A stretch of 64,000 nucleotides of DNA from Rotaria socialis (Eukaryota > Rotifera > Eurotatoria > Philodinida > Philodinidae), in assembly GCA_905331475.1 (NCBI GenBank), contig CAJNYU010003629.1:125818-189817 (forward strand). Reading direction: 5' to 3'. The notes under the pieces are model-generated. The model saw nothing but the letters and a program-made list of their open reading frames with translations, made no database searches and was not told the origin of the DNA. A program made the position numbers and the translations under genes. Below, one piece after another: positions 10,758 to 23,077 of this stretch. Every line of letters begins with the position of its first letter. Positions within the stretch are counted from its first letter, which is position 1.

Positions 10758-13700
10758 CTCAATTGTTCATTAAAATAGATTCTTTTTTTTCTACTGTAAT
10801 CTATACATATGCACGAATTCCTACACTGAATAATAAGAAAGCTACAGAGAGAGAGAGAGAGAGAAATATGAGAATTAAAAGAGACCTCTCCTTTTTCTCC
10901 TATGATTATAAGCTGAGAGGTAGACTTTTTTCTTCTTCGTACTTCTACCTACATCTTCTGTACATATATAAGACGACGAATCATCATAGGAGTTGAAAGA
11001 AAAATATCGGCATTTGTAAGCAATCGTACAGTTGCCCGCAACATAATGTAATGTTAAAAAGGAATGAAAAGACGAATCAAAGAATTTGACTGGACATATA
11101 TTAGTGAAAGGTACCCTATAGCGGTATGTTCTTATTGTACTTATACAAACATTCAACCATGATGTATTTTATGACACAGTCAAGTGGAGCATTTCATGGT
11201 AGACAAACATGATTTTTACCTTTTGTATATATGCATTTATTCTTGATAATAATGAACAAAACGCTCAATGAATTAATTAATTGATATAGAATTATTTTTC
11301 TCCTATGATCAAATAGTTGAAGTATTTGATTTTCATAAAATAAAGAACGATATAAACTAAGCCGAACAGTCTACCATCAATGGGTTGTTATATGATACTA
11401 AATGTGCTTGAAATTTTTCAAGCTCAATCGTAATCATGAAAGGATTAGTCTCAATTGAAAGAGATCATTGCATCTCAAAAACTGAAGAATATGATATACA
11501 ATAGAAATTCAGCAAAGCCAAATCTTTAGTTCAATGCAAGAATAACTTGTAAAACTATCTTAATCATTATTGTTTCAGTTCAAATAAATTCTTGTAAAAC
11601 CTTTCAGAAAAAAAAGTAAAGTAAATAATGCAATCCATTTGTTTACTCTTCGATTATAATGAAGAGAATATGATTATTATTCATGAATACGTTTACAACA
11701 TAAATAAAGTCAATGCCTCACTTAAATCTACAAAACTGAAATTTTACTTTTTATTAACAATTTGTTTGTATAGAAAATAGTAATCTTTCTTTTATGAACA
11801 AAGATTTGTAAATATTTTCTATTGGTTTTCTCAGCAACCAATCACAAAAGAGATATCAATGTGAATAAAAAAAGAATATCTATTTTTATTGTTAAAAGTC
11901 ATTCAATTGTGTTTTTATAGATAAGGAAAAAAAGGACTCGAAATTCTGATGTCGTTTAACGAATAATTTCATGGAGGCTAAGCGAAATAAGAAGAACAAA
12001 AACAATATTCTCTTAACAACCCTTTCTTTCTTTCTTCTAAACGACCAACGAGAGAGGTAGGCCGAATATGCTTGCTTTTCCTCGTTCTTTCTTTTTGACT
12101 AAATTCCGTTGCGTTACACGGTGCCTGTTTATTTCGTCGACGACGACATGAGAGAAAGATTATATGATTCATTTCTTTTCTTCTTCTTTTTTCTTCTTCT
12201 CTCTTCTCTATTCTGTTCTAACAATTCGTCGTCGCCTACTACCAACTACGATCAACTGCAAGATGATCAAATCAGCAGTCTATACGAATAGCATCGTTTT
12301 TTCCTTTTTTTCCTCTCTATCCGGCGATTGTGCTCGTACGATGAAGCCTTCATTCATGTATACATATATAGAATAATGTATGTGTGTTTTCTCGCCATTA
12401 TTCGAAATGAATGACCTCAAACGTTCATTTCAAGGCCGCGGATACTTTTTTGCGTACATGTATTATGACATTCGATAAACAACGACTAGGGTGTGTAGTT
12501 GCTTTTTATGGGTGTGTTTTTTCTACAAGATATGCATTTTGTAATTCATTTAGATCAATTTGTAAACAAACAGCTGATACACAAATGGCAAATATGGGTA
12601 GGCGATAATCGCCACAAGAGACTTTAACACGTGCTACCATATGTCTTAGTGATTTAAGCGTTTCAATTCGCTTTCACATGATTCGTATGTGTACATGTGC
12701 TGAAATCTTGGCTATGGGTCGTTTTTCTTCTTATTCTTATTTTTTAATAAATAAAATTTTTGATATTGTGACTGATCGTAATTTCATCGATCAGTTACTA
12801 AATGACGACGCAGAAAAGAAAGATAGATTTTTGAGTGAACAACAAAAGTGCATATGGTAAAGCAACGTTTTCAAGGAAAACTAATTTTGATGCTAACGTC
12901 GCAATCAATCGATATCATTGGACAAGCAAATTCTTTTCTTTTTTTTTTTTGAAATAAGATACGAATTTTTTTGTGACCTACGAGACCGATATGAACAAGT
13001 GTTTTTCAGGTAGTCGAACGAGGGTGTGATTTTAATAAATTAAGGATAGACTATTAACGATCATGCAATAGGGATACTTGAGCTTAACTAATAAGCTGCT
13101 GATTAGCTCACGCACGATAGACTTGGAATAATGAATACCGCTGCTTGGTTAGCGGAATGGTTTATTCGAAAATGGTAGTAGTGACTTGCAGAATTATGAT
13201 TGAGAATTTTTTAATGAAACGAATAACTGATATATTGTTCGCACATACGTATCAGTAAACATGCGAAATAAATAATCTGTTTGATATTGTTTTTTACACT
13301 CGTTTATCAGCGTGTTGTTTTTTTCATGTCTTACGTCATCATGGTTTACATTTATTTTTAGTTCTTTGTACCGAGTATTCTCTGCATACTATTGCCTCAA
13401 TTGTCACCGGAATCTGTTTGACCGTGGCGATTCGGGCCGTAGTACATAGACGAAACTCATAAACATCTAGGCGAACAATTATTTTGAAATATTCTAGCAT
13501 ACAAAATAAGCTCACTAATGTTACTATTGTTTTATACTGTAGTGGATCTATTGAATGTCTACAATATATCACAGTAGTGACATAGATGGTGCTTTTGAAA
13601 TACATGTTTGAATTATTTAATAATGAACTCTGGTCTGTTTACTATTGATTCAACCGCCAACTGAAAAATGTTTGAAGCTTGGCGCTTGTTGCAGTAGTAA

Positions 13701-14088
13701 AAAGATCCAGAATATCTATTCAACCAAGCAAATCATGGCAAAAGAAAAATTTCATTTTCTTAATCTGTTCTTTTCTGTTTTATTCAAGTTTTCATCTTTT
13801 TATTATCATAGACAAGAAGGCAACAATCTCTACTGACCTTGCATTTATATGGATTACGTCTGAAGATATATTCGACATTTTGATGGTGAAATTTTCAGGA
13901 TATCATCTTAACTAGAAAAGAACTTCATCGGAACTGAATAATGATTGTATAGGCGCTGACAGTTTTTGTTTTATTTTGAATTTTGAAAAAGCATAAAAAT
14001 AAAAATTTTCTCGTCTTAATATTGTGTGAAGGATATGCAAATAAAAATTACATGAAAGCAAAGGAAGCTATGACCGTATATCGACTGT
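10758..14088. other. Intergenic, no supported gene
   Basis: About 3.3 kb with a short (GA)n run near 10850-10863 and pyrimidine-rich stretches near 12160-12320. Open frames are all short and low-complexity or shadow-like. No RNA gene or transposon was recognised. Confidence 0.45.
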
Positions 14089-14819
14089 TTATGGAGTAGC
14101 TTTCGGCACATTCGTATTTATTAGATAATTTCCATCTCGATTCAAACATGGCAATGGATCAACGCATGGAAGTAATTCATAAATAATTAATTGAATGGTT
14201 TCGGCTAGATTTTCAATGGTAAAAGTTTCGTCTACTTCAGGTATATGAATGAAAACTGTTCGTTTCGGATCTATGAATAATGATTGATAGTAAATAAATT
14301 CGCAAAGAAATCTTCCGGCATCATCTGAAACTTTCACTGGTAGATTTGTTCGTCGTTCAACTTTTGCACAAACAACATCAATAGGAAGGAGTGTTGTTAA
14401 CATTTCTGGTGCATCGGTTTTTACACATCGACAATCTTCTGGTAGTGTTCCATTATTATCTTCATGACAGTAATCATGATTAAAAGCACATCGTTCTATA
14501 TGAATTGCTGTCGTACCAGCTGCAACACCAATATGAATAACTAACTAAATAATGAAAAAATTGCTTTAGTGAAAATTGTTTTCTTTTAAAAAGTTTTTAC
14601 TGTTGGATTGTATTTAAGCCAATATTCAGGTATTTTCATTGATACATGATCGTATGTTACATCGACTTCTTCGAGAATAATATGTATCGGACAGTTCCAT
14701 TCACGATAGTTTTTCAATGCTTTAGCTACTTGCCAACTTGGATTATGTAATATGGAACGAAACGGGCCAAAACCAGTGATTAAAACAACAGGAATATTTG
14801 CTGCAAGAGGTGAATCCAT
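14089..14819 (-). CDS. PGPEP1: Pyroglutamyl-peptidase I (two exons)
   Basis: Removes N-terminal pyroglutamate from peptides; a cytosolic cysteine peptidase of family C15. Exon 1 is 14601-14819 and exon 2 is 14089-14544, joined in phase 0 across a 56-bp intron (GTAAAA...TTTAG), giving 224 residues against about 209 for the vertebrate enzyme. The N-terminus has the family signature GFGPF followed by NPSWQVA. The catalytic triad is visible: Glu90 in HIERC, Cys154 in DDAGRFLCEF and His173 in FIHIPE, each about five residues downstream of the mammalian positions. A Cys-rich insertion (about residues 98-113) is unusual. The frame is intact and the gene is probably functional. The ATG at 14817-14819 gives a short N-terminal lead before the first strand. 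Confidence 0.93.
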
Positions 14820-16722
14820 TGGATTTGTTTTCTAGAAAACAAATCATTTTCATAGTAGATAGAAAAAAAAGCGAAATTGTTTCTGATCGAATTTCTCTAT
14901 TGAGACTCGAGCGGATATGTTTTCCAATTATAGTTTTGCTAATCCATTTAAACAGAAAAAAAACAGTAAGCCGTTCGCATCGTAAAATTTAAAGCTTTTC
15001 ATGCTACATCTTGTGTTATATTTATTTTTCTTGTCTAATACAAGAGTATTAAATGATTATTAATTGGCACGCAACATGTGCCTCCTACATTTCAATCGAA
15101 TATGCAATTTCGTTGTTTAATAAAACATAGAAATTTTAAATAGGAAGACAATAGATGCGATCAATATGGCAATAATATAAATTATTTTTTAAATGTCACC
15201 ATGACATCGAATTTAATTTGAAAATAGAGATGAAGATAGGTCTATGAGAAAAATCGCTGACGCTGCTCAGTAAATAGAATTATTAATAATAAAATCTTTT
15301 TGACAGTGTTGGTTTTTGCAAGAGACCAGTTGTTTTCGTTTGGTGATGTCGCACTCGATCGGTTGATCAACAATCGTTGAAGTTGATCGCTTTACACATG
15401 TAACTAACTATTGTGTGTCTCTTCAATAATTGATTCAATGGCTGAAATGAATTGCTGGTTATTTTCATTTATAATGCATGCTCAAGCATTTAAATACTTG
15501 CTTTTTCTTTCTGCTATTAATAGAAAGTCGATCATATTAGTCGCAAGTAAGTTCACTGAATCTCAAAGGAACTTTTATGCGTAGCAAGAAACTATAATTC
15601 TTTTTTCTTCACTAATTATGCCTTAAAGAAGAAATTTGAAATTTAATATGTAAAAATATTTTTTTATAGATTTATATTAAAATGAACATTGACAAATATG
15701 AATTGGATTATCGTCATACTAAGAAGATGATAGTTTATTTCTTCTAATGGAAATATTTCGCAGCTCTTCGGTTTGTTTTTCACTGTTCATCAGACAGACA
15801 CGGCTGTTACTGTAAATTTGAAGTAAACCAGAAGTTAGGAGAATTTAATGCACAATTACATTGACGATAATCAAGGTCGGAGAATAGAAAAATCCTTATT
15901 TCTTTAAATTTTAGATGAATATTCTTTTGTTTTGTCTATCAAAACCCAGGAGATACTTTTTTTTCTTATTTTATTTTTTCCTTTGTCTAGATCTGCTCAC
16001 AAAAGTACGCTCTATCTCTCATGTACGTAAAAGTAGGAAATAGATAATGACAGGTAAAAACAGAAATGCTTGTCAAACTAATCCAACCAGAAGACAAGGG
16101 ATTCACTCGTGTTTTTCTTTTCCTATATGAATCGTTTCATTAGACATAATATATATGTCGATAAAAAGAAGAAGAAGAAGTGAGAAACAGCCACATTTAC
16201 ATATTTTAACTGTTTGAAGATATGCAGCAGACTCATTTTTTTTCTCTGTCTCTCGTGTGTTTTGCTCTCTCGCTCTCTCTTCTCTTCATTTTTCATCATC
16301 CTATCTTTTGTATTACTCTTATTCTCACTTATCTCATATGAGTCTCTTTAGAGTTACTCGATTCCATAAAGCGAGCGGCTTGTCGCTTCATAGCTTTTTT
16401 CATTATTCTGTGTTTATACAATGATGAGCGATAGTAACAATAATAAAACATGAAAAAAAAACGAGATCTATAGAGAGAAACAAAGCAATTTCCCAATATA
16501 TATAAACTCCGCTTTGTTTACACTTCTACTGCCATTCGACATTTGCATTTATGGTTTTTCTTTCTAGAGCATCATCATTTTTTTTCTACAACTGCTCTTG
16601 TTTTTATAAAAATCAAATAACAACTTTACCCATAAGATTTAACGAGGTGTGAAATGGTGTTTTGCAACTGGTAATACAATTTATAGAACAGAAAAACACA
16701 ATTACATTTAATTATTCAAACA
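14820..16722. other. Intergenic between PGPEP1 and PC2, no supported gene
   Basis: The two genes diverge from this 1.9-kb stretch, so it should hold both promoters. Pyrimidine-rich CTCTCT tracts near 16250-16290 and TATATAAA-like sequence at 16498-16504 lie upstream of the convertase start, but no specific element can be named. Confidence 0.45.
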
Positions 16723-19700
16723 ATGAATTTCTACTATGATTTATGCATATTATCATTTATCTTCTCAACTGTTTATTCTAACGTACAACCAACTGTAACA
16801 AAAGATTGGTTAATTGAATTTCACCATCATGTCGAACCTGACGTTGCCAAACTTATTGCTAAGCGATATGCTATGGTTTCGCGAGGACCGGTAGACGATG
16901 TCGTGTTTTTCTAGCAGAGCACATCTAACAACAGATTGTTTCTAGGTACTGAACGATAAACATTTATATCATTTTATCGATATGAAACCAACACATCCGC
17001 ATAAGCGTAAGAGACGCGATGTTGCTCAAGAACAGCTTATTCAACAGCATGAACTTGTAATTATTATTTTTTTCTATAGATAATTATAAGGTTGAAGCAT
17101 TTTTTTTTCTTAATTAATAGGTTAAACGAGCAATTCATCAAATACCTCATATTCGCGTCAAACGTGGTTATCGTTCAGCGGAAAAAGTCAAAGAAAACTT
17201 CCCACAGTATCAACAGCCGAATGATCCGTATTTTCAATATCAATGGTATTTGGTAAGATGATTTTTAAGTTGACTTCGTTTTTTTACAATGAAAGTTACA
17301 TATTTATAAGAAAAATGTTGGACAAGCTGGCGGTAAGCCTCGATTGGATTTAAATGTCGAAGAAGCCTGGGCACTTGGTTATACAGGAAAAAACGTTACA
17401 ACAGCAATTATGGACGATGGTCTTGATTATACACATCCGGATATAATGCACAATTATGTATGCAAGGGAAAACAAATCAACGAATCTATGTATAACTATT
17501 TTATTTTAGAATGCTGCTGCTAGTTATGATTTCAGTAGTAATGATCCATATCCATATCCACGTTATACCGATGATTGGTTTAATAGGTAGTGGATTGATG
17601 TTGAAGATTACGGTGAAAACTAAAATTTTTCTTTTAGTCATGGAACACGTTGTGCCGGAGAAATAGCGGCAGCTCGGGATAATAACATTTGTGGTGTGGG
17701 CGTTGCTTATGATTCTATGGTAGCTGGTAATTGATTTTGTTTTTAAATATTTAATTAGTTTTACAAGAAGATTTTGTATTGCATAGGCATTCGAATGCTT
17801 GATCAACCTTTTATGACAGGTGACGAAAAGAAAAATAGAATCAAACGAGAAATTCTAATGTTGTTTTGTTTAGATCTTATGGAGGCTAGTTCAATGGCAC
17901 ACGAACCAAATTTAATTGATATTTATTCAGCATCATGGGGTTAATTGCTTTCGTTCTTCATTGTGAATTTATCTAATAAATAATTACTCATTTTAAGGGC
18001 CTGTTGATGATGGTAAAACAGTCGATGGACCACGTCATGCAACTATGAAAGCCATTGTCAAGGGTATTAATGGGGTAATAAAACTACTTATAGTTTTGTT
18101 CTATAAGTACGATCTATTATTTTTTAGGGTCGGCGTGGTCTCGGTAAGACTGATAGTTGTAGAATCATTAGTTGGTTAAGTGCACTATATATTTATTTGC
18201 TTTTCTTCTCCTCTATTATTTAAGGTTCATTGTATGTGTGGGCCAGTGGTGACGGTGGCGCTAATGATGATTGTAATTGCGATGGATATGCTGCATCGAT
18301 GTGGACCATATCAATAAATTCAGCTATTAATGATGGTCGAACAGCACTTTACGATGAATCTTGTACATCAACACTGGCTTCTACATTTAGTAATGGACGT
18401 AGTGATGATCCACATGCAGGTTAATTAAAAAAGAGAAAAATTCATAGGGAATAATGATGCGTTTCTCCCTTGTAATAGGAGTTGCAACAACGGATCTTTA
18501 TGGAGAGTGTACTCTTAAACATTCGGGAACATCAGCAGCAGCTCCAGAAGCAGCTGGCGTTTTTGCACTTGCCCTTGAAGCAAAGTATAGTACATAAGAA
18601 GAAAACAAAAAACATGTTTTACATCAAATCTCTTCTATTTTTAAGTCGCCAATTAACATGGCGTGATGTTCAACATTTAACAGTGTTAACAGCAAAACGC
18701 AATCAACTATTTGATCCAGCTAAACAACATTTATGGCATATTAATGGAGCCGGATTAGAATTTAACCATTTGTTTGGCTATGGTGTTCTCGATGGTTAAT
18801 TTAATTTTTTTTTGAAAAATCTAAATCTAAAATTTTTCTTGTTATTATTTAGCTGGTGATATGGTTCAACATGCGAAAAATTGGAAATCACTACCAGCTC
18901 GATATCATTGTGCAGCTGGTAATATCACTGGAAAACAGTAAATATTTATAAAGAAAAGCAAGTATTATTATTATTATCATCATTATTATTTCTAACTAGG
19001 CCAATACCAGAAAAAGGTACATTGAAATTAACAATCAATACGGATGCGTGTAAAAATACAAAAGATGAAGTAAATTATCTCGAACATGTTCAAGCATTTA
19101 TTACACTCCGAAGTAGTCGGCGTGGGAATACCATCGTATTTCTTACATCTCCACTCGGGACACGGTAAGAGTAATTCAAAATATTTATTTAAAAGAGTAA
19201 TGTTGACATCCGATCGATTCTCGTGCTTATATCTGAATCCGCACATATCCGCCGGAAAGACAAGATTTTCTCATGGAAAAGTTTTTCAAAGCAGGAGTCC
19301 AGTGACTAGGTTATTCACCATTCTTCAACAATATTAAACTTCCGGAGCGGTTAAACCATTTTTAAATTTAGATCGCTGATTTTAAGTCGTCGTCCATTGG
19401 ATGATGATTCAACAAAAGGTTTTTATAAATGGCCGTTTATGACAACTCACGCATGGGCTGAACGGGCTCAAGGTACATGGACACTTGAAGTACGTTTTGA
19501 TGATGAAGATAATTCGAATGCACCATTATCCAAACAACAAAATCGAGCAAAATATGACAAAGAACAAAGTGAAACGTTAACCACCGGTGATTTTTTCGAA
19601 TGGTCATTAGTATTACATGGCACAAAAATAGCCCCGTACATCGATCAACTGCCATTAGAACATCATGGAAATAGAAGCAAATTATTTATCGCGAAACAAA

Positions 19701-19798
19701 TTCATCTAAATAATTTTCAAGACAAAGCCAAATATGTTAAATTATTAAAACAAGATAATCAAAAACGCTTGGGAAGCGATGATGAAATCGTGATGTAA
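16723..19798 (+). CDS. PCSK2: Proprotein convertase 2 (PC2), complete 16-exon gene
   Basis: Kexin-type subtilase that cleaves prohormones at dibasic sites in secretory granules. Exons: 16723-16890, 16946-17056, 17121-17252, 17311-17457, 17510-17586, 17638-17726, 17787-17819, 17874-17939, 17998-18074, 18128-18143, 18225-18419, 18479-18584, 18646-18794, 18853-18937, 19000-19164, 19372-19798. Every junction is GT-AG and keeps phase; the product is 680 residues (human PC2: 638). Features: signal peptide, prodomain with internal KRKRR and primary RVKR cleavage sites, Asp172, His213 and Ser389 as triad, and Asp315 in SGDGG at the oxyanion position. That Asp, in place of Asn, is the hallmark of PC2 against other convertases. 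The P domain follows, with RRGN where vertebrate PC2 has RRGD. Exon 10 is only 16 nt. AATAAA-like signals occur near 19920. Vertebrate PC2 needs the 7B2 chaperone; none is seen here. Confidence 0.96.
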
Positions 19799-20707
19799 GC
19801 ATTCTGGTCAATGATGAATTTCTATTCGTAGACATAGTCTCACAACGCAAAAGTCAAGCATCTCCAAATTTTAATTTCAAAAGAAATACAAAAAATAATC
19901 ATGCACATTCTTCGAGTAAAAATAAAAAATATACATATATATACATATTTTTAATTTTTAAACAGTTAATTATCGTCACTGGATGCTTGTTTTTGATGCG
20001 TTAGAGACACGCAGATCAAAATGAATCTAAACGGAAATGACATGCCACTAGAGTTTTTCTAGTTGTAGATTCTTTGCTATATTGATTCAATAGTTAATCG
20101 AACTCACTCGGTGTGACGAAATCATTAATACATTAGTAAAAATTAAGAATTGTCACGAGCTTTTTCTTGACATTAAAATATATTCTAGCATTTTAATTAG
20201 TAGAGTACAACACGATTTTTTAAAAATATTATATTCAAGATGATAGTTCTATTTTCAATTCAATCAACATAAAGAAACTCTTGTTCTTCTGACAAAAAAA
20301 AGAAGTCGAGATATTCATTAGTTGTGCTTCATATTTTTCATTATTAAGGATTTGACATTAGTAGCGAGAAAATATTATTTTCTCTATTTCTTGGCTTGTG
20401 CAACATTCTATATTTGTCGCTCTTTGTATATGACTCAGGGTTTCCGTCGTCTGGAAATAAGGAAGTGCCCTTCTGTTATTTGCCATAATATTATGTGTTA
20501 TTGATGTTATAGAATGCAATGGGTAAATAATGACTATTGGAACTTTCCATAGTATTTGGTAGTCCTATATATATATATAAAAAGAAGAAAATCATGTAGA
20601 AATCATCAATAAAGTAAATCTACTATTTGAAATCAGGTAAGTTACTATCTACTTGATAAGTATGAGTCAGAGTAAATGGAAGTGTGATGCTTTAGGTTCC
20701 GATTATA
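19799..20707. other. Intergenic, no supported gene
   Basis: Contains the 3' end of the PC2 gene (AATAAA-like near 19920), a short TA-rich run near 20568-20578 and the leader of the methyltransferase gene. A possible first exon or leader intron precedes 20708 (GTAAGTTA at 20637), but no coding exon is evident. Confidence 0.45.
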
Positions 20708-21505
20708 ATGGCATCAGAACTTTTAGCGACTCGTCTTAATCATAGCCTACACATGTCTTTAGCTTTTCCCGATTTTTATACGCGTACAACAGAATATGAT
20801 GCTTTGACAAAATGGTTCGAGGACAATGTGGCGCATAAGAATAATATAAAATCAATGTTGTGTGTGGGATCGGGCTTGGGATTCGATTTGACATTGGCTT
20901 CAAAAGTTGAATCGTTGACACATGTAACGATGATTGATAACAATGCAGCTCAATTGAAAGCAGCTGTGCACACAAAATCGAGAGAAAATCTCACTGTTGA
21001 AGTCAAGTGTCTTTGGTTTGAAGAATTCATACCTTCAATGCAATACGATTTAGTACTGTTTTCTCATGTACTCTACTATATTCCTGATCGGATTGCAGCG
21101 TTAAACAAAGCAATAGCAATGTTGTCCGATAATGGCTTTATTCTGATCTTTCACCAAACAGAAAAGGGTATCAATGAGCTCCAGAAGCTATTCAATTCGA
21201 CCAAACATTCATATTGTTTCAGTGATCTCAAAAAAGATTTAGAAGCAGCAAATATTGTTCACAGCACTGATATCGTCGACTCAACGGTACGAATCGATAC
21301 ACCTACGAAAGAATTGTGTGATTTTTTCTTGGAGAAGAATAGCTCTGACGATGAATATGTTCGATTGTCAGCTCATCTGAATAGCCTCGGAACGCTGCTG
21401 TATCATCCATGTGCAATTATCACCATACATCGATCTTGGAACAAAGGAATCATTTCATTGGACGATAGACGCCATCAAATCATAAGATCCGCAGCCCAAG
21501 GATGA
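20708..21505 (+). CDS. Class I SAM-dependent methyltransferase, histamine N-methyltransferase-like
   Basis: Intronless 265-residue protein. Motif I is LCVGSGLGFDL at about 51-61, followed by an acidic strand end (MIDNNAAQ, motif II), a DLVLFSHVLYYI strand at motif IV, and a post-I helix pattern typical of small-molecule methyltransferases. The overall pattern (YYI after motif IV, then DLKKDLE...IVHSTDIVDSTVRI) resembles animal histamine N-methyltransferase, which methylates the imidazole ring in the cytosol. Length fits (human HNMT is 292). Substrate cannot be fixed because HNMT-like paralogues are common in invertebrates and often uncharacterised. Frame intact, single ATG at the start of similarity. 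Confidence 0.7.
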   Translation: MASELLATRLNHSLHMSLAFPDFYTRTTEYDALTKWFEDNVAHKNNIKSMLCVGSGLGFDLTLASKVESLTHVTMIDNNAAQLKAAVHTKSRENLTVEVKCLWFEEFIPSMQYDLVLFSHVLYYIPDRIAALNKAIAMLSDNGFILIFHQTEKGINELQKLFNSTKHSYCFSDLKKDLEAANIVHSTDIVDSTVRIDTPTKELCDFFLEKNSSDDEYVRLSAHLNSLGTLLYHPCAIITIHRSWNKGIISLDDRRHQIIRSAAQG

Positions 21506-23077
21506 ATTTGAAGATTGACTATTTAACGAACACATGAAATCATTTAATATCCTTCTAATAGAATGAAAATGTATTTTCCTGCATGAATACCTTTCAATTC
21601 TTTTGAATTTTTAACTTTAATTTTCGAGAGAGCATGCATGTACTTTCTTCCTTACATTAGAAATAAACTAAAACGTATCGATAAAACAACTGCATTGAAT
21701 GTTACTAAGTGTAATCGATCTCTCTGAATACTAACACAAGACGAAAGTTCTATCTCTCTTATCACTGGAAGAGATCGAAAGAATACCTGTTTCTCTGTTA
21801 ACAATCTTCGTCACGACTATTGTTATCAATTTCTTTATCATTTACGATTAGTCGCATGCTTGGATGCAATTTCGTTGGATAGTAGAGACCTTTAAAATTT
21901 TATCACGCAAAATTCATCATAAAAAGTAGTGGCCAATGTCAATACCACAAAAAAGAAACATTCGCTATTAAACAATAAAACTCATTTCTAAATTCATAAG
22001 AAATCTACTTGCTCGTTTATCGAACACCAACTATCATCACAATTTGAAGGTGTATTTTAAGCGTAAGTAGATTATTCGAATCACTCGATTTTTCTTCATT
22101 GTTCTACCAAAGATAATATTTATACTGGAATAGTTTAACTGCAAGAGCTGTCCCAATAGCCCTGGTTTCTGTATTCTCGAAGCACAAAAATTAGTAAAAA
22201 CATTGATTTATTTTTTACAGAGGACATGTTTCGATGTAGTAATAGTTGTATCAAGAACGATTCAATCTACTTTATAGTCAAACTTGCGAATGATATCATT
22301 GTGCAGGTAAACAGTTTTTATTATCTACTGACGCTCTACCACTCAACCTCATATTTAAAACTATGAGAAGAAGATAAAATTCAATCCCAAATAGTTAAGC
22401 AAACATCCGAAAGCGATCTAACATTCTTTAAAGCATGAACAGCGCAAGAAATTTTAATGCAGAATTCGCAGCTTCATCTGTATTGAGTCTCTAAATGGGT
22501 GCTTTATATACAGAATTTCATTCGTTATCTGAATTTTTGGTTTTTGCTAGGGGCCATCAGCCAAAAAACGAAGTTTTGGTTTGATATACAGACCTGTGCA
22601 TGCAGTCTAGTCAGTAGTCCTTGTCTGAATTCTCTCTCTTACTGAAGTTGGGTTGCTTATGATTTGTATTCGATGTAGAATTTAATTCTCTCTCAACTAT
22701 CACTATTTCTCACGGAGACGATCAAGCGGGACAATGTCACTTGGTGCGTCTCTGGATGTGAATGCCAGTAAGCGTGTACCTGAGTGACGAACATCAATGT
22801 CATTGTTAAGCCAGAATCAAAATCTCACCCACACACTCACACTCTTAAATGAACAATAAGAGCTTGGTGTAGTCCAGGTTTTTTCTGCAGCTGTTATATA
22901 AATTAGATTCTTTTAAATTAAGCATACAGAGAAATCATTTTTTAGAGAAACGTATATATTTTTCGCCTTAATATTATGCGTTTAAAGACATTTAATCAAC
23001 ATCGAAATCAGTGATTATGAACAATTTTATTGCATATCTATGTATCATGTCTTTTTTTTATAGATCCCCGGCACGGA
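21506..23077. other. Intergenic, no supported gene
   Basis: 1.5 kb without convincing coding. It includes a tRNA D-arm-like string near 22322-22345 on the minus strand (not accepted) and a CACCCACACACTCACACTC tract near 22827, a lone telomere-like motif. The end of the stretch (to 23063) carries an intron-acceptor-like TTTTTTTATAG just before the AIG1-RING coding start, so the leader may be spliced. Confidence 0.4.

Noticed and set aside
19165-19371. Extra PC2 exon suggested by an open frame at 19086-19337
   Set aside because: That frame is out of phase; joining 19164 to 19372 gives the conserved [15 protein letters not shown] block directly.
22322-22345. Minus-strand GTTGAGTGGTAGAGCGTCAGTA resembling a tRNA D-arm/A-box
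   Set aside because: No acceptor stem, anticodon stem or T-arm (GGTTCGANNCC) could be placed around it.
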